Assembly (NCBI RefSeq): GCF_900105245.1
Contig: NZ_FNSZ01000001.1
Location: 5,950,001 to 6,014,000 of the forward strand
From: Streptomyces sp. 1222.5
Lineage (GTDB): Bacteria > Actinomycetota > Actinomycetes > Streptomycetales > Streptomycetaceae
Direction of reading: 5' to 3'
Length of the DNA stretch: 64,000 nt
Made by a program: the position numbers and the translations under genes. Under the pieces are notes generated by a model. The model was not told the origin of the DNA, did not search any database, and saw only the letters and a program-made list of their open reading frames with translations. Below are positions 56,875 to 64,000 of the stretch, piece after piece; position 1 is the first letter of the stretch, and each line of letters starts with the position of its first letter.

Positions 56875-57508
56875 GCCCGGCCGCGGTCCGCGCCAGCTCC
56901 TCGATCCGAGCCCAGTCCCGGGCGGCCACCGCGTCCGCCGGGACCATCCAGCTGCCGCCCACGCAGCCGACGTTGGGCAGCGCCAGGTACTCCGGCGCGG
57001 TCGCCGCGCCGATCCCGCCGGTCGGGCAGAAGCGGGCCTGCGGCAGGGGCCCCGCCAGCGACTTCAGGTAGGCCGTGCCGCCCGCCGCCTGCGCGGGGAA
57101 GAACTTCATCTCCCGCACCCCGCGCTCCAGCAGTGCCACCACCTCCGAGGTGGTCGACACCCCCGGCAGGAACGGCACCCCGGACCCGCGCATCGCCGCC
57201 AGCAGCGCCTCGGTCCACCCCGGGCTCACCAGGAACCGCGCCCCGGCGGCCACGCACGCGTCCACCTGATCCGGCGTGATCACCGTGCCCGCCCCGACCA
57301 CCGCGTCCGGCACCTCGGCGGCGACGGCCCGGATGGCCTCGGGCGCCGCCGGGGTCCGCAGCGTCACCTCGATCGCGGGCAGCCCGCCCGCCACCAGGGC
57401 CCGCGCGAGCGGTACGGCGTCGGCGGGATCGGAGAGCACCACGACGGGCACGACGGGCGCGAGATCGAGCACGGAGGCAGGGGAGGGGGAGGGCAACGGC
57501 GAGGTCAT
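56846..57508 (-). CDS. eda: KDPG/KHG aldolase
   Basis: 220 residues. The catalytic Lys is K135 in V-R-E-M-K-F-F-P-A, and E47 in A-I-E-V-T-L-R-T-P. The G-A-G-T-V-I and P-T-G-G-I (phosphate site) motifs are present. The enzyme cleaves 2-keto-3-deoxy-6-phosphogluconate (Entner-Doudoroff) or 4-hydroxy-2-oxoglutarate. The C-terminus overlaps the RNase H fusion gene by 29 bp. A 14-bp GCAACGATCGTTGC palindrome, 32 bases upstream, suggests its own regulator. Confidence 0.9.
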   Translation of the reverse strand: MTSPLPSPSPASVLDLAPVVPVVVLSDPADAVPLARALVAGGLPAIEVTLRTPAAPEAIRAVAAEVPDAVVGAGTVITPDQVDACVAAGARFLVSPGWTEALLAAMRGSGVPFLPGVSTTSEVVALLERGVREMKFFPAQAAGGTAYLKSLAGPLPQARFCPTGGIGAATAPEYLALPNVGCVGGSWMVPADAVAARDWARIEELARTAAGLRGAGGTSR

Positions 57509-57539
57509 GCCCTCATCGTGCCCAGCGGCTGCACTACTC

Positions 57540-57565
57540 GCAACGATCGTTGCGCATGTTGCAAC
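57540..57565 (-). promoter_or_regulatory. GCAAC-based operator upstream of eda
   Basis: GCAACGATCGTTGC (57540-57553) is a perfect 14-bp palindrome and GTTGCAAC (57558-57565) follows 4 bases away. Such clustered GTTGC/GCAAC half-sites are common for IclR- and LacI-type regulators of sugar-acid genes. Confidence 0.5.
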
Positions 57566-57580
57566 GCCCCTGCGGTCGGC

Positions 57581-58366
57581 TCAGTGGATCTCCTCCACCA
57601 GCACGTCCAGGGACCACGCCTTGCCCGCCTTCCCGGGCGCTTCCACCTCCACGACGTATCCGAGCCCCCGCAGCGTCTCCACCAGCTCGGCGGGGTCCCG
57701 GGGCGCGGCCCCGGCCGTCAGCAGGCTCCGTACCATCCGCCCCTTGGTCGCCTTGTTGAAGTGGCTGACCACCTTCCGGGTCGGCGCGTGCAGCACCCGT
57801 ACGGTCGCCGTCCGCCCCGCCACCTCGCCCTTGGGCCGCCAGGCCGCCGCGTACGCCGAGGACCGCAGGTCCAGCACGAGGCCGTCGCCCGCCGCCTCGG
57901 GCAGCACCTCGGCCATCGGCGCCCGCCAGTGCCCCGCCAGCGCGCCGAGCCCGGGCAGCTTCACCCCCATCGAGCAGCGGTAGGAGGGGATCCGGTCCGT
58001 CACCCGCACCGCGCCCCACAGACCCGAGAAGACCAGCAGCGAGGCCGCCGCGCGCCGCCGTGCCGTCGCGTCCAGCGTGGCGAGGCCCAGGGCGTCGTAG
58101 AGGACCCCGGTGTAGACCTCCCCGGCGGGGCGGGCGCCGGCCGCCGGAAGCCCGGCGTTCTTCGCGACCTCGCCGCGCAGGCCCTCGCTCAGCCCGAGCA
58201 CCTCGCGCGCCTTCTCCTCGTCGCCGGAGCAGAGCTCGACCAGCTCTGTGAACACGGCCTCCCGCGCGGCAGAGAGCCCCGGCAGGGACAGCGACCCGAT
58301 CTCCAGCGGGGCGCCCCCGCCCGCACTCGCCTTGCCTTCCGAGGGCGGCAGCAGGACCAGCAACAC
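57581..58366 (-). CDS. yaaA: YaaA family peroxide-stress protein
   Basis: 261 residues. The N-terminus V-L-L-V-L-L-P-P-S-E-G-K-A is the YaaA signature, and the C-terminal half has V-S-H-F-N-K-A-T-K-G and G-Y-V-V-E. YaaA proteins limit free intracellular iron and DNA damage during H2O2 stress in E. coli. The GTG start follows GAGGAG (TTG 1 codon downstream also possible). Convergent with no gene; head-to-head with the RNB gene. Confidence 0.88.
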   Translation of the reverse strand: MLLVLLPPSEGKASAGGGAPLEIGSLSLPGLSAAREAVFTELVELCSGDEEKAREVLGLSEGLRGEVAKNAGLPAAGARPAGEVYTGVLYDALGLATLDATARRRAAASLLVFSGLWGAVRVTDRIPSYRCSMGVKLPGLGALAGHWRAPMAEVLPEAAGDGLVLDLRSSAYAAAWRPKGEVAGRTATVRVLHAPTRKVVSHFNKATKGRMVRSLLTAGAAPRDPAELVETLRGLGYVVEVEAPGKAGKAWSLDVLVEEIH

Positions 58367-58437
58367 GTACTCCTCACGTAGACCTCCGCGCCAGCGTACG
58401 GCGTGCCGGGGGCCCCACCCCGACCTACGCTCGCTGT

Positions 58438-59871
58438 ATGCCCTGCCGCAGGATCCGCGTGACCGGAGCCCCCGAGGCACCCCTCCGGGCGGCCCTCGCC
58501 GCGCTGCGCGCCGGACTCGGCGTTCCCGAGGACTTCCCGCCGGAGGTCCTGGCGGAGGCCGAACGCGCGGCGAAGGCGCCCGCGCCACCGCCGTACGACG
58601 CCACGGACATCCCCTTCTTCACCCTCGACCCGCCGACGTCCACCGACCTCGACCAGGCCACCCACCTCTCCCGGCGGGGCACCGGCCACCGGGTGCGGTA
58701 CGCCATCGCCGACGTCGCCGCCTTCGTCGCGCCCGGCGGTGCCCTGGACGCGGAGGCGCACCGGCGGGTGAACACCATCTACTTCCCGGACGAGAAGGTC
58801 CCCCTGCACCCCGTCGTGCTCAGCGAGGGTGCCGCCAGCCTGCTGCCGGACCGGACCCGCCCCGCCGTGCTGTGGACGATCGACCTCGACGGCGAGGGCC
58901 GCACTCTCGCCGTCGACGTACGCCGGGCCCTCGTGCGCAGCCGCGCCAAGCTCGACTACGCGGGCGTGCAGCGGGCGATCGACGCCGGGACGGCCGAGGA
59001 GCCCGTCGCGCTGCTCCGGGAGGTCGGCACGGCGCGGGAGCGGCTGGAGGTCGAACGCGGAGGGATCTCCCTCAACGTGCCCGAGCAGGAGATCACCGAG
59101 CACGACCACACCTACGAACTCGGCTACCGCGCCCCGCTGCCCGCCGACGGCTGGAACGCCCAGCTCTCCCTGCTCACCGGCATGGCGGCCGCCGAGCTGA
59201 TGCTCGCCCACGGCACCGGCATCCTGCGCACCCTGCCCGCCGCCCCCGACGGCGCCGTGGCCCGCCTGCGCCGCACCGCGACCGCCCTGCACATCGACTG
59301 GCCGCACCACGTCTCGTACGCGGCCCTGATCCGCACCCTCGACCCGCGCGAACCGCGCCACGCGGCCTTCCTCCAGGAATGCACGACGCTCCTGCGCGGC
59401 GCCCGCTACACCCCCTTCCGCGACGGCGTTCTGCCCCCGATCACCACGCATTCCGCCGTCGCCGCCCCCTATGCCCACTGCACCGCCCCGCTGCGCCGCC
59501 TCGCCGACCGCCACGCCTCCGAGATCTGCCTGGCCACGGTGGCCGGCCAGGCCCCGCCGGACTGGGTGCTGGCCGCGCTCGACGCCCTGCCCCGCCGGAT
59601 GGCCGAGGGCGCGCAGCTGGCCGGCACGGTCGAACGGGAGTGCGTCGACATCGTCGAGGCGGCCCTGCTGAAGGACCGGGTCGGGGACGTCTTCGACGGC
59701 TGCGTGGTGGACGTCGACGAGCACCGGCCGACCGTGGGGACCGTCCAGCTGGAGTCCCCGGCGGTCGTCGGCCGCATCGAGGGCGAGCGCCTCCCCCTCG
59801 GCGAACGCCTGCGCGTACGCCTCACCCAGGCCGACCCCCGCACGTCGAAGATCCTCTTCGCCCCGGCCTGA
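58438..59871 (+). CDS. RNB-domain exoribonuclease (RNase II/R-like)
   Basis: 477 residues. The RNB active site is L-D64-P-P-T-S-T-D70-L-D72-Q; the fourth acidic residue of RNase II is replaced by Gln73, as in the actinobacterial subgroup. The core continues with R-Y-A-I-A-D-V-A-A-F-V and A-P-L-R-R-L-A-D (RNB). There is no S1 or CSD domain, so this is a short form. It degrades RNA 3' to 5'. It is divergent from yaaA by 71 bp. Confidence 0.88.
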   Translation: MPCRRIRVTGAPEAPLRAALAALRAGLGVPEDFPPEVLAEAERAAKAPAPPPYDATDIPFFTLDPPTSTDLDQATHLSRRGTGHRVRYAIADVAAFVAPGGALDAEAHRRVNTIYFPDEKVPLHPVVLSEGAASLLPDRTRPAVLWTIDLDGEGRTLAVDVRRALVRSRAKLDYAGVQRAIDAGTAEEPVALLREVGTARERLEVERGGISLNVPEQEITEHDHTYELGYRAPLPADGWNAQLSLLTGMAAAELMLAHGTGILRTLPAAPDGAVARLRRTATALHIDWPHHVSYAALIRTLDPREPRHAAFLQECTTLLRGARYTPFRDGVLPPITTHSAVAAPYAHCTAPLRRLADRHASEICLATVAGQAPPDWVLAALDALPRRMAEGAQLAGTVERECVDIVEAALLKDRVGDVFDGCVVDVDEHRPTVGTVQLESPAVVGRIEGERLPLGERLRVRLTQADPRTSKILFAPA

Positions 59872-59901
59872 GCGCCCCGCCGCCCGTGCCTCGCCCGGCC
59901 C

Positions 59902-59930
59902 TTGACGGCTAACGCTGTTAGCCGTACCGT
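59902..59930 (+). promoter_or_regulatory. Promoter with operator in its spacer, DUF4260 gene
   Basis: TTGACG (59902-59907) and TACCGT (59925-59930) have a 17-base spacer, and the spacer is the GGCTAAC-GCT-GTTAGCC palindrome (59907-59923). The second operator follows at the expected start site. Confidence 0.65.
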
Positions 59931-59950
59931 CGTGGCTAACGGCGTTAGCC
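59907..59950. promoter_or_regulatory. Two GGCTAAC-N3-GTTAGCC operators, 27 bp apart
   Basis: Perfect 17-bp palindromes at 59907-59923 (centre GCT) and 59934-59950 (centre GGC). They lie in the promoter of the DUF4260 gene, which is cotranscribed with a TetR regulator, so this is the probable target of that TetR protein. Confidence 0.8.
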
Positions 59951-59985
59951 AGTCGGGTGGACGCCGTACGACCTGGGAGGCAGCC

Positions 59986-60402
59986 ATGGCGGCAACGGTC
60001 ACCACCACCGCACTCCGTTCCACCCGCACCGTCCTGCGCCGCGCCGCGTGGCTGGCCGGCGCACTGTTCTGGTCGGCGTTCGCCGTGCTGGAGGGCGTGA
60101 ACCACGGCTGGCTCGCCGGCGGACTCGCCCTGCTCTTCCTCGTGGCGCCGGACCTGACGTTCCTGGTGGGCCTGGGCGACGCCCCCCGCATGGCCAAGGG
60201 CCAGCTGCCGCCGCGCGCGGTGCCGTACTACAACGCGATGCACCGCGCCCTGGTCCCGTTCGCGCTGATGGTCGCCTACACGGTCCTGCCGATCGACTGG
60301 CCGCCCGCCTTCGCGGCCCTGTGCGGCTGGATCGCCCACATCTCGTACGATCGCGCCTTCGGCTACGGACTGCGGACCGAGGCGGGCTTCCAGCGTGGCT
60401 GA
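59986..60402 (+). CDS. DUF4260 family membrane protein
   Basis: 138 residues with three or four membrane segments (e.g. residues 20-37, 48-65, 88-105). A-L-L-F-L-V-A-P-D-L-T-F and W-I-A-H-I-S-Y-D-R-A-F-G-Y-G are typical of DUF4260, whose function is unknown. GGGAGG is 5 bases before ATG 59986. Two perfect operators lie upstream, so it is probably induced by a ligand acting on the adjacent TetR regulator. Downstream is a repeat region with alternative starts. Confidence 0.82.
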   Translation: MAATVTTTALRSTRTVLRRAAWLAGALFWSAFAVLEGVNHGWLAGGLALLFLVAPDLTFLVGLGDAPRMAKGQLPPRAVPYYNAMHRALVPFALMVAYTVLPIDWPPAFAALCGWIAHISYDRAFGYGLRTEAGFQRG

Positions 60403-60530
60403 GCGAGGACCGGGGAGGGCTTCCGCAGTGGTCGACCCAGATTCCGGGCGAGAGCCGAGGAGGGTTTCCGGCGTGGCCGAGCGAGAATCCGGGCGGGAGC
60501 CGAGGAGGGTTTCCGGCGTGGCCGAGCGGG
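60395..60530 (+). repeat. 45-bp tandem repeats, each with a Shine-Dalgarno and GTG, at the TetR 5' end
   Basis: Two near-identical 45-bp units (60441-60485 and 60486-60530) each hold GAGGAGGG, 8 bases, then GTG (60473 and 60518). A degenerate third unit precedes them with GTG 60428 (45 bases before), and a fourth with GTG 60395 (33 bases earlier). All four GTGs are in one frame. Confidence 0.8.
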
Positions 60531-61069
60531 CGACGGCCGACGGGGCGACGGTCCCGCGGCTCACCCCGAGGGCGCGGGAGATCGCGGCGGCCGCCCGCGA
60601 ACTCCTGGAGGAGTCCGGGCCCGACCGGCTCACCATGCGCACTCTCGCCGACCGCCTCGGCATCAAGGCGCCGTCCCTCTACAAGCACTTCCCCGACAAG
60701 CACGCCGTCGAGGTGGAGCTCACCGCGCAACTGCTCACCGAGACCGCCGAGGCGCTGGAGGCCGTCGAGGCCCGCACCCCCGGCTCCCTCGACGCACTCG
60801 CCGACGCCTACCGCGACCACGCCCTCGCCCACCCCCACCTGTACCGCCTCGCCACCGAACGCCCGCTGCCCCGCGCCGAACTCCCCGCGGGCCTGGAGGA
60901 CCGGGCCGCGATGCCCCTGCTCCGCGCCTGCGGCGGCGACATCGACCTGGCCCGGGCCACCTGGGCGTTCGCCCACGGGATGGTGATCCTGGAGATCCAC
61001 GGCCGGTTTCCCGACGACGCCGACCTGGGCGCGGCATGGAAACGGGGCCTGAAGGCGTTGCACCCTTAG
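60518..61069 (+). CDS. TetR-family regulator
   Basis: 183 residues from the last repeat GTG (60518). HTH: A-R-E-L-L-E-E-S-G-P-D-R-L-T-M-R-T-L-A-D-R-L-G-I and K-A-P-S-L-Y-K-H-F-P-D-K. The C-terminal TetR_C domain (W-A-F-A-H-G-M-V-I-L-E-I-H) is a WHG-like type. It probably represses the DUF4260 gene and itself through the two GGCTAAC palindromes. Starts at 60395, 60428 or 60473 would add up to 41 repetitive residues (G-R-E-P-R-R-V-S-G-V-A-E-R). Confidence 0.85.
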   Translation: MAERATADGATVPRLTPRAREIAAAARELLEESGPDRLTMRTLADRLGIKAPSLYKHFPDKHAVEVELTAQLLTETAEALEAVEARTPGSLDALADAYRDHALAHPHLYRLATERPLPRAELPAGLEDRAAMPLLRACGGDIDLARATWAFAHGMVILEIHGRFPDDADLGAAWKRGLKALHP

Positions 61070-61095
61070 GGCTGCACGAGGCGAGGGGGAGCCCG

Positions 61096-61917
61096 ATGGC
61101 GGAACAGGCGCTGTGGACGAGAGCGCGGCTGGGCCGCTGCGGCCCCCCGCTCGACCTCCTGACCGCGAGTTTCCGGCAGCACGTCTACGCCCCGCACGCC
61201 CACGAGGAGTACACCGTCGGCGTCTGCGTCGGCGGCTCCGAGGTGATCGACTACCGGGGCGGCCACATCCGCACCGGCCCCGGCACCATCGTCGTGCTCG
61301 ACCCCGGCGAGATGCACACCGGCGGCCCCGGAAACCGCACCGACGGCTACGCCTACCGCGCCCTCTACGCCGAGCCGTCGCTGCTGGCCGACGGCACCCT
61401 GTGCGGCCTGCCGTACTTCCGTGAACCGCTCCTTGACGACCCCGAACTCGCCGCCGCTCTCCGCCTGGCCCACACCGAGCTCAGTGCCTGCCCCGACCCG
61501 CTGGAGGCCGAGTCCCGCCTGCCCTGGCTGCTGACCGCGCTGGCCCGCCGGCACTCCACGGCACGGCCCGTCTCCGACCTGATCCCCGGCGCGAGCACGA
61601 TCGCCCTCACCGTCCGCGACCGCCTGGCCGACGAACTCACCGCGCCGCCCACGCTGGCCTCCCTCGCCACCGACCTGGGCCTGTCCCGCTACCAGCTCCT
61701 GCGGGCCTTCCGCACGACGATGGGGATACCGCCGTACGCCTGGCTCGCGCAGCACCGGGTGACCCGGGCCCGCGCGCTGCTCGCCGCCGGGCTGCGCCCC
61801 GCCGAGGTGGCGTCGCTCGTGGGCTTCGCCGACCAGGCCCATCTGACGCGCTGGTTCCGCCGCGTGCTCGGGGTGACCCCCGCGGCCTACCGCAACAGCG
61901 TTCAAGACACCCGCTGA
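61096..61917 (+). CDS. AraC-family transcriptional regulator
   Basis: 273 residues. N-terminal cupin-like ligand domain (P-H-A-H-E-E-Y-T-V-G-V, G-P-G-T-I-V-V-L-D-P-G-E), C-terminal double HTH (L-A-T-D-L-G-L-S-R-Y-Q-L-L-R-A-F; A-S-L-V-G-F-A-D-Q-A-H-L-T-R-W-F-R-R). ATG 61096 has AGGGGGAG 4-5 bases upstream. It is 26 bases after the TetR gene and precedes an EamA transporter gene by 22 bp, which it may control. Effector unknown. Confidence 0.9.
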   Translation: MAEQALWTRARLGRCGPPLDLLTASFRQHVYAPHAHEEYTVGVCVGGSEVIDYRGGHIRTGPGTIVVLDPGEMHTGGPGNRTDGYAYRALYAEPSLLADGTLCGLPYFREPLLDDPELAAALRLAHTELSACPDPLEAESRLPWLLTALARRHSTARPVSDLIPGASTIALTVRDRLADELTAPPTLASLATDLGLSRYQLLRAFRTTMGIPPYAWLAQHRVTRARALLAAGLRPAEVASLVGFADQAHLTRWFRRVLGVTPAAYRNSVQDTR

Positions 61918-61939
61918 GGCGGCGGCCGAAACTCGGCGC

Positions 61940-62872
61940 ATGACTGCACGCGGCTGGTTCCTCTTCTCCCTCATGGGAGTGGTGTGGGGCATCCCCTATC
62001 TGATGATCAAGGTGGCGGTGGGCGAGGTCTCCCCGCCGGTGGTGGTGTTCACGCGCTGCGCGCTGGGCGCGGCGCTCCTGCTCCCGTTCGCCCTGCGCCA
62101 GGGCGGTCTGCGGGAATCCGTAAGCGCCCACTGGCGTCCCCTGCTCGCCTTCGCGGGTCTGGAGATCGTCGTGCCCTGGTTCACCCTCACCGACGCCGAA
62201 CGGCATCTGTCCAGCTCGACGGCCGGCCTGCTGATCGCGGGGGTGCCGATCGTGGGTGTGATCGCGGCCCGCCTGCTGGGCGACACGGAGCACCTGGGGG
62301 CGCGCCGCGTCACCGGACTCGCCCTGGGCCTCGCCGGTGTGACGGTCCTGACCCTGCCGCATCTGACCGGCGGCGACGCCCGCTCCCTCGTTGAGGTCCT
62401 GCTGACGGTCGTCGGCTACGCGACGGCGCCGCTGATCGCCGCCCGCCGGCTCAGGGACGTCCCCTCGCTGCACCTGACCGCGGCCTGCCTGACCCTGGCG
62501 GCCCTGGTCTACGCCCCCGTGGCCGCGGTCACCCGCCCCGCCTCCGTCCCGTCCGCGCAGGCGCTGGCCGCGCTGGCCGGGCTGGGCGTGGTCTGCACGG
62601 CGGTGGCCTTCGTGGCCTTCCTGGAGCTGATCAAGGAGGTCGGCCCGACGCGGTCGACGGTCATCACGTACGTCAACCCGGCGGTGGCGGTGGCGGCCGG
62701 TGCGCTGTTCCTGAGCGAGTCGCTGACGCCGACGGTCCTCGCGGCCTTCGCCTTGATCCTGACGGGCTCGGTCCTGGCGACGGCCGCCGCCGGTCCGCGG
62801 CGCGCCGGGCGCCCGGTACCATGGTCGACACGGCAGACGAGCCGGGCGGGCGGCCGCGTGGAGTCCCCCTAG
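61940..62872 (+). CDS. EamA/DMT-family transporter
   Basis: 310 residues, ten membrane helices in two EamA repeats (G-V-V-W-G-I-P-Y-L at helix 1, F-L-E-L-I-K-E-V-G-P-T at the second repeat, Y-V-N-P-A-V-A-V). DMT carriers export amino acids, purines or other metabolites. The last ~12 codons lie inside the rnpB gene: the RNA 5' end (~62836) precedes this stop codon (62870-62872). The start is ATG 61940. Likely controlled by the AraC regulator upstream. Confidence 0.88.
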   Translation: MTARGWFLFSLMGVVWGIPYLMIKVAVGEVSPPVVVFTRCALGAALLLPFALRQGGLRESVSAHWRPLLAFAGLEIVVPWFTLTDAERHLSSSTAGLLIAGVPIVGVIAARLLGDTEHLGARRVTGLALGLAGVTVLTLPHLTGGDARSLVEVLLTVVGYATAPLIAARRLRDVPSLHLTAACLTLAALVYAPVAAVTRPASVPSAQALAALAGLGVVCTAVAFVAFLELIKEVGPTRSTVITYVNPAVAVAAGALFLSESLTPTVLAAFALILTGSVLATAAAGPRRAGRPVPWSTRQTSRAGGRVESP

Positions 62873-63240
62873 GGGGCTTCCCGAGGAACGTCCGGGCTCC
62901 ACAGGGCAGGGTGGTGGCCAACGGCCACCCGGGGTGACCCGCGGGACAGTGCCACAGAAAGCAGACCGCCGGGGACCTCGGTCCTCGGTAAGGGTGAAAC
63001 GGTGGTGTAAGAGACCACCAGTGCCCAGGGCGACCTGGGCAGCTAGGTAAACCCCACCCGGAGCAAGGTCAAGAGGAGACACCTCGGTGTCTCTGCGCGG
63101 ACGTCAGAGGGCTGCCCGCCCGAGTCCGCGGGTAGACCGCACGAGGCCGACGGCAACGTCGGTCCTAGATGGATGGCCGTCGCCCCGGGCCCCGCGAGGG
63201 ACCCGGGGAACAGAACCCGGCGTACAGCCCGACTCGTCTG
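62836..63240 (+). ncRNA. rnpB: RNase P RNA (class A)
   Basis: About 405 bases. P1 pairs ACGAG-C-CGGGC (5', ~62837) with GCCCG-A-CTCGT (3', ~63228-63238). Typical conserved segments occur in order: GAGGAACGTCCGGGCTCCAC (P3/P4 strand, about 62882), ACAGAAAGCAGACCGCC (about 62953-62969), GGTAAGGGTGAAACGGTG (~62988), and CCCGGGGAACAGAACCCGGC (P18 region, ~63202). The RNA is the catalytic subunit that trims tRNA 5' ends. Its 5' end overlaps the preceding transporter gene. Confidence 0.96.
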
Positions 63241-63261
63241 CCGCCATCTGCGGCTTTACCT

Positions 63262-63305
63262 CGGAAAGGGCCTCTGACCTGCGTCGGAGGCTCTTTCCGT
63301 TCTTT
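63262..63305 (+). terminator. rnpB terminator
   Basis: CGGAAAGGGCCTC (63262-63274) pairs with GAGGCTCTTTCCG (63287-63299), 13 bp with one G-U, followed by TTCTTT. It begins ~24 bases after the RNA 3' end. Confidence 0.85.
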
Positions 63306-63326
63306 CGGGGTGAGCGACGCATCCGG

Positions 63327-63345
63327 GCCTGTCCCTTCGACAGGC
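63327..63345. other. Short hairpin between rnpB and the Mce-associated gene
   Basis: GCCTGTC (63327-63333) pairs with GACAGGC (63339-63345) around a CCTTC loop. It could be a second terminator or the terminator of the minus-strand gene, whose stop is at 63444. The rest of 63306-63443 has no feature I can support. Confidence 0.4.
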
Positions 63346-63443
63346 AGGTTGATCGACCTGGAGAGGGATACTTCCCGAGACATCGACAGCGTTGCCGAGC
63401 TGCCGCCCCCCGAGACTCCGCGAGGGCACTTACGGAGGCCCGG

Positions 63444-64000
63444 TCAGAGAGCGTCGACGCCGCTCACCTTCCAGCCGTCGGAGGCGCGGGTGAGCGTCAT
63501 CCGCACCCGGTTCAGGTCCAGCCGGGGCTCCGGTACCTGGGTGCTCTCGGTGACCTGGTTGACGAAGAGCAGCACGACGGCCTTGTCCGGTGTGGCCGAC
63601 ACGACGGAGACGGCCGGGGCGCCGCCGTCTGCGGGTGTGGCCACGGTCGCCTTCACCACGCCGTGATATTTCGTCGCGGTCGGCGCGACCACCGCCTTCG
63701 TGGTCCTGCCGTACTGGTCGCGGAAGTGCCCGGTCAGCAGGGCGCGGGCCCGGGTGAAGTCCCGGTCCAGGTGCCGGTAGTCGTACGACAGCACGACCGG
63801 CGCCGCCTTCCGCGCGGCCGCGAGGGCTTCGCCGCGGGCCTGCTCCGCCTGCCGCCCCTGCCGGTACTGCCACCCGAGTACGGCGGCCACGACCAGGGCC
63901 GCCACGAGGACGACGCCCAGCACCGCGGTGAGCACGCTCCGCCCGGCCTTGCGCGGGGGCGAGCTGCCCTCCGGCTCCTCCTCGAACGACTCTGGCGACA
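63444..64000 (-). CDS. Mce-associated membrane protein (partial, N-terminus off the right edge)
   Basis: The frame is open to the right edge; a cytoplasmic start (E-E-E-P-E-G-S-S-P-P-R-K-A-G-R) precedes one membrane helix (V-L-T-A-V-L-G-V-V-L-V-A-A-L-V) and an extracellular domain with S-Y-D-Y-R-H-L-D-R-D-F and F-V-N-Q-V-T-E-S-T. These mark the Mce-associated (Mas) family, which helps Mce lipid-uptake systems. Mce genes themselves are not in the window, but might lie to the right. GTG 63935 is not the true start since the frame extends further. Confidence 0.8.
   Translation of the reverse strand, partial: SPESFEEEPEGSSPPRKAGRSVLTAVLGVVLVAALVVAAVLGWQYRQGRQAEQARGEALAAARKAAPVVLSYDYRHLDRDFTRARALLTGHFRDQYGRTTKAVVAPTATKYHGVVKATVATPADGGAPAVSVVSATPDKAVVLLFVNQVTESTQVPEPRLDLNRVRMTLTRASDGWKVSGVDAL

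Noticed and set aside
60395..60530. CRISPR-like array in the 45-bp repeats
   Set aside because: There are no unique spacers, units are in one coding frame and only two are near-identical.
1..64000. Prophage, insertion sequence, conjugative element or biosynthetic gene cluster
   Set aside because: No integrase, transposase, terminal repeats, relaxase, PKS/NRPS or tailoring set was found. Gene content and composition are even along the window.

Overview
The window is high-GC actinobacterial DNA, almost certainly from a Streptomyces chromosome core region. Supporting signs are third-position GC bias, frequent GTG starts with GGAGG-type ribosome binding sites, a whiJ-type XRE/DUF397/ATPase cluster, a SigE-family sigma factor, an F420-dependent oxidoreductase, an RNase HI–phosphatase fusion and a class A RNase P RNA. 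I see no prophage, insertion sequence, CRISPR array, tRNA or rRNA.

Layout. 1–12.3 kb: a partial ketopantoate-reductase-like gene, DUF2277, DoxX (behind an iron-box-like site), DedA, a secreted HNH nuclease, a TMEM165/GDT1 transporter behind a yybP-ykoY manganese riboswitch, a HAD phosphatase, a peptidoglycan-binding membrane protein, a multidrug MFS–MarR fusion, a GNAT, two related tandem proteins, DUF1992, FHA and O-methyltransferase genes. 12.3–16.7 kb: DUF2330, an MHS-type transporter and the whiJ-like cluster. 16.7–19.4 kb: a thiolase divergent from a CYP125-like P450. 19.5–27.4 kb: DUF1275, an SLT-like wall protein, then a five-gene operon behind a cobalamin riboswitch. That operon encodes an alpha/alpha-repeat surface protein, an SCO2322-family protein, EcfT, fused EcfAA and an S component, and reads as a vitamin B12 capture and uptake system. 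27.4–40.5 kb: an XRE regulator, an MBL hydrolase, aldehyde dehydrogenase plus ferredoxin, a KstR-like TetR regulator, a glycosyltransferase/methyltransferase/cyclase-like operon, small surface proteins, an LLM oxidoreductase, an amidase and a methyltransferase. 40.6–49 kb: two MFS pumps, an SCPx-type thiolase, a sigma factor with a membrane partner, and a two-component system. 49–52 kb: MaoC hydratase, zinc alcohol dehydrogenase and SDR operon. 52–64 kb: a 51-codon twin-repeat peptide, Nif3, a zinc-ribbon protein, RNase H/phosphatase, Eda, YaaA, RNB exonuclease, DUF4260 with a TetR regulator, AraC, an EamA transporter, rnpB and a partial Mce-associated protein.

Connections. The thiolase, P450, aldehyde dehydrogenase/ferredoxin, SCPx thiolase, and hydratase/dehydrogenase/SDR loci, plus the kstR/glycosyltransferase intergenic region, carry sequences resembling the mycobacterial KstR operator (TNNAACNNGTTNNA). 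Three of these match all eight fixed bases. They probably form a dispersed regulon for sterol or branched-acyl degradation controlled by the KstR-like protein at 31.5–32.1 kb. A second palindrome, CTGACR-N3-CGTCAG, marks the MBL, LLM and MaoC promoters. The B12 operon and the CobC-type phosphatase half of the RNase H fusion give a separate cobalamin theme.
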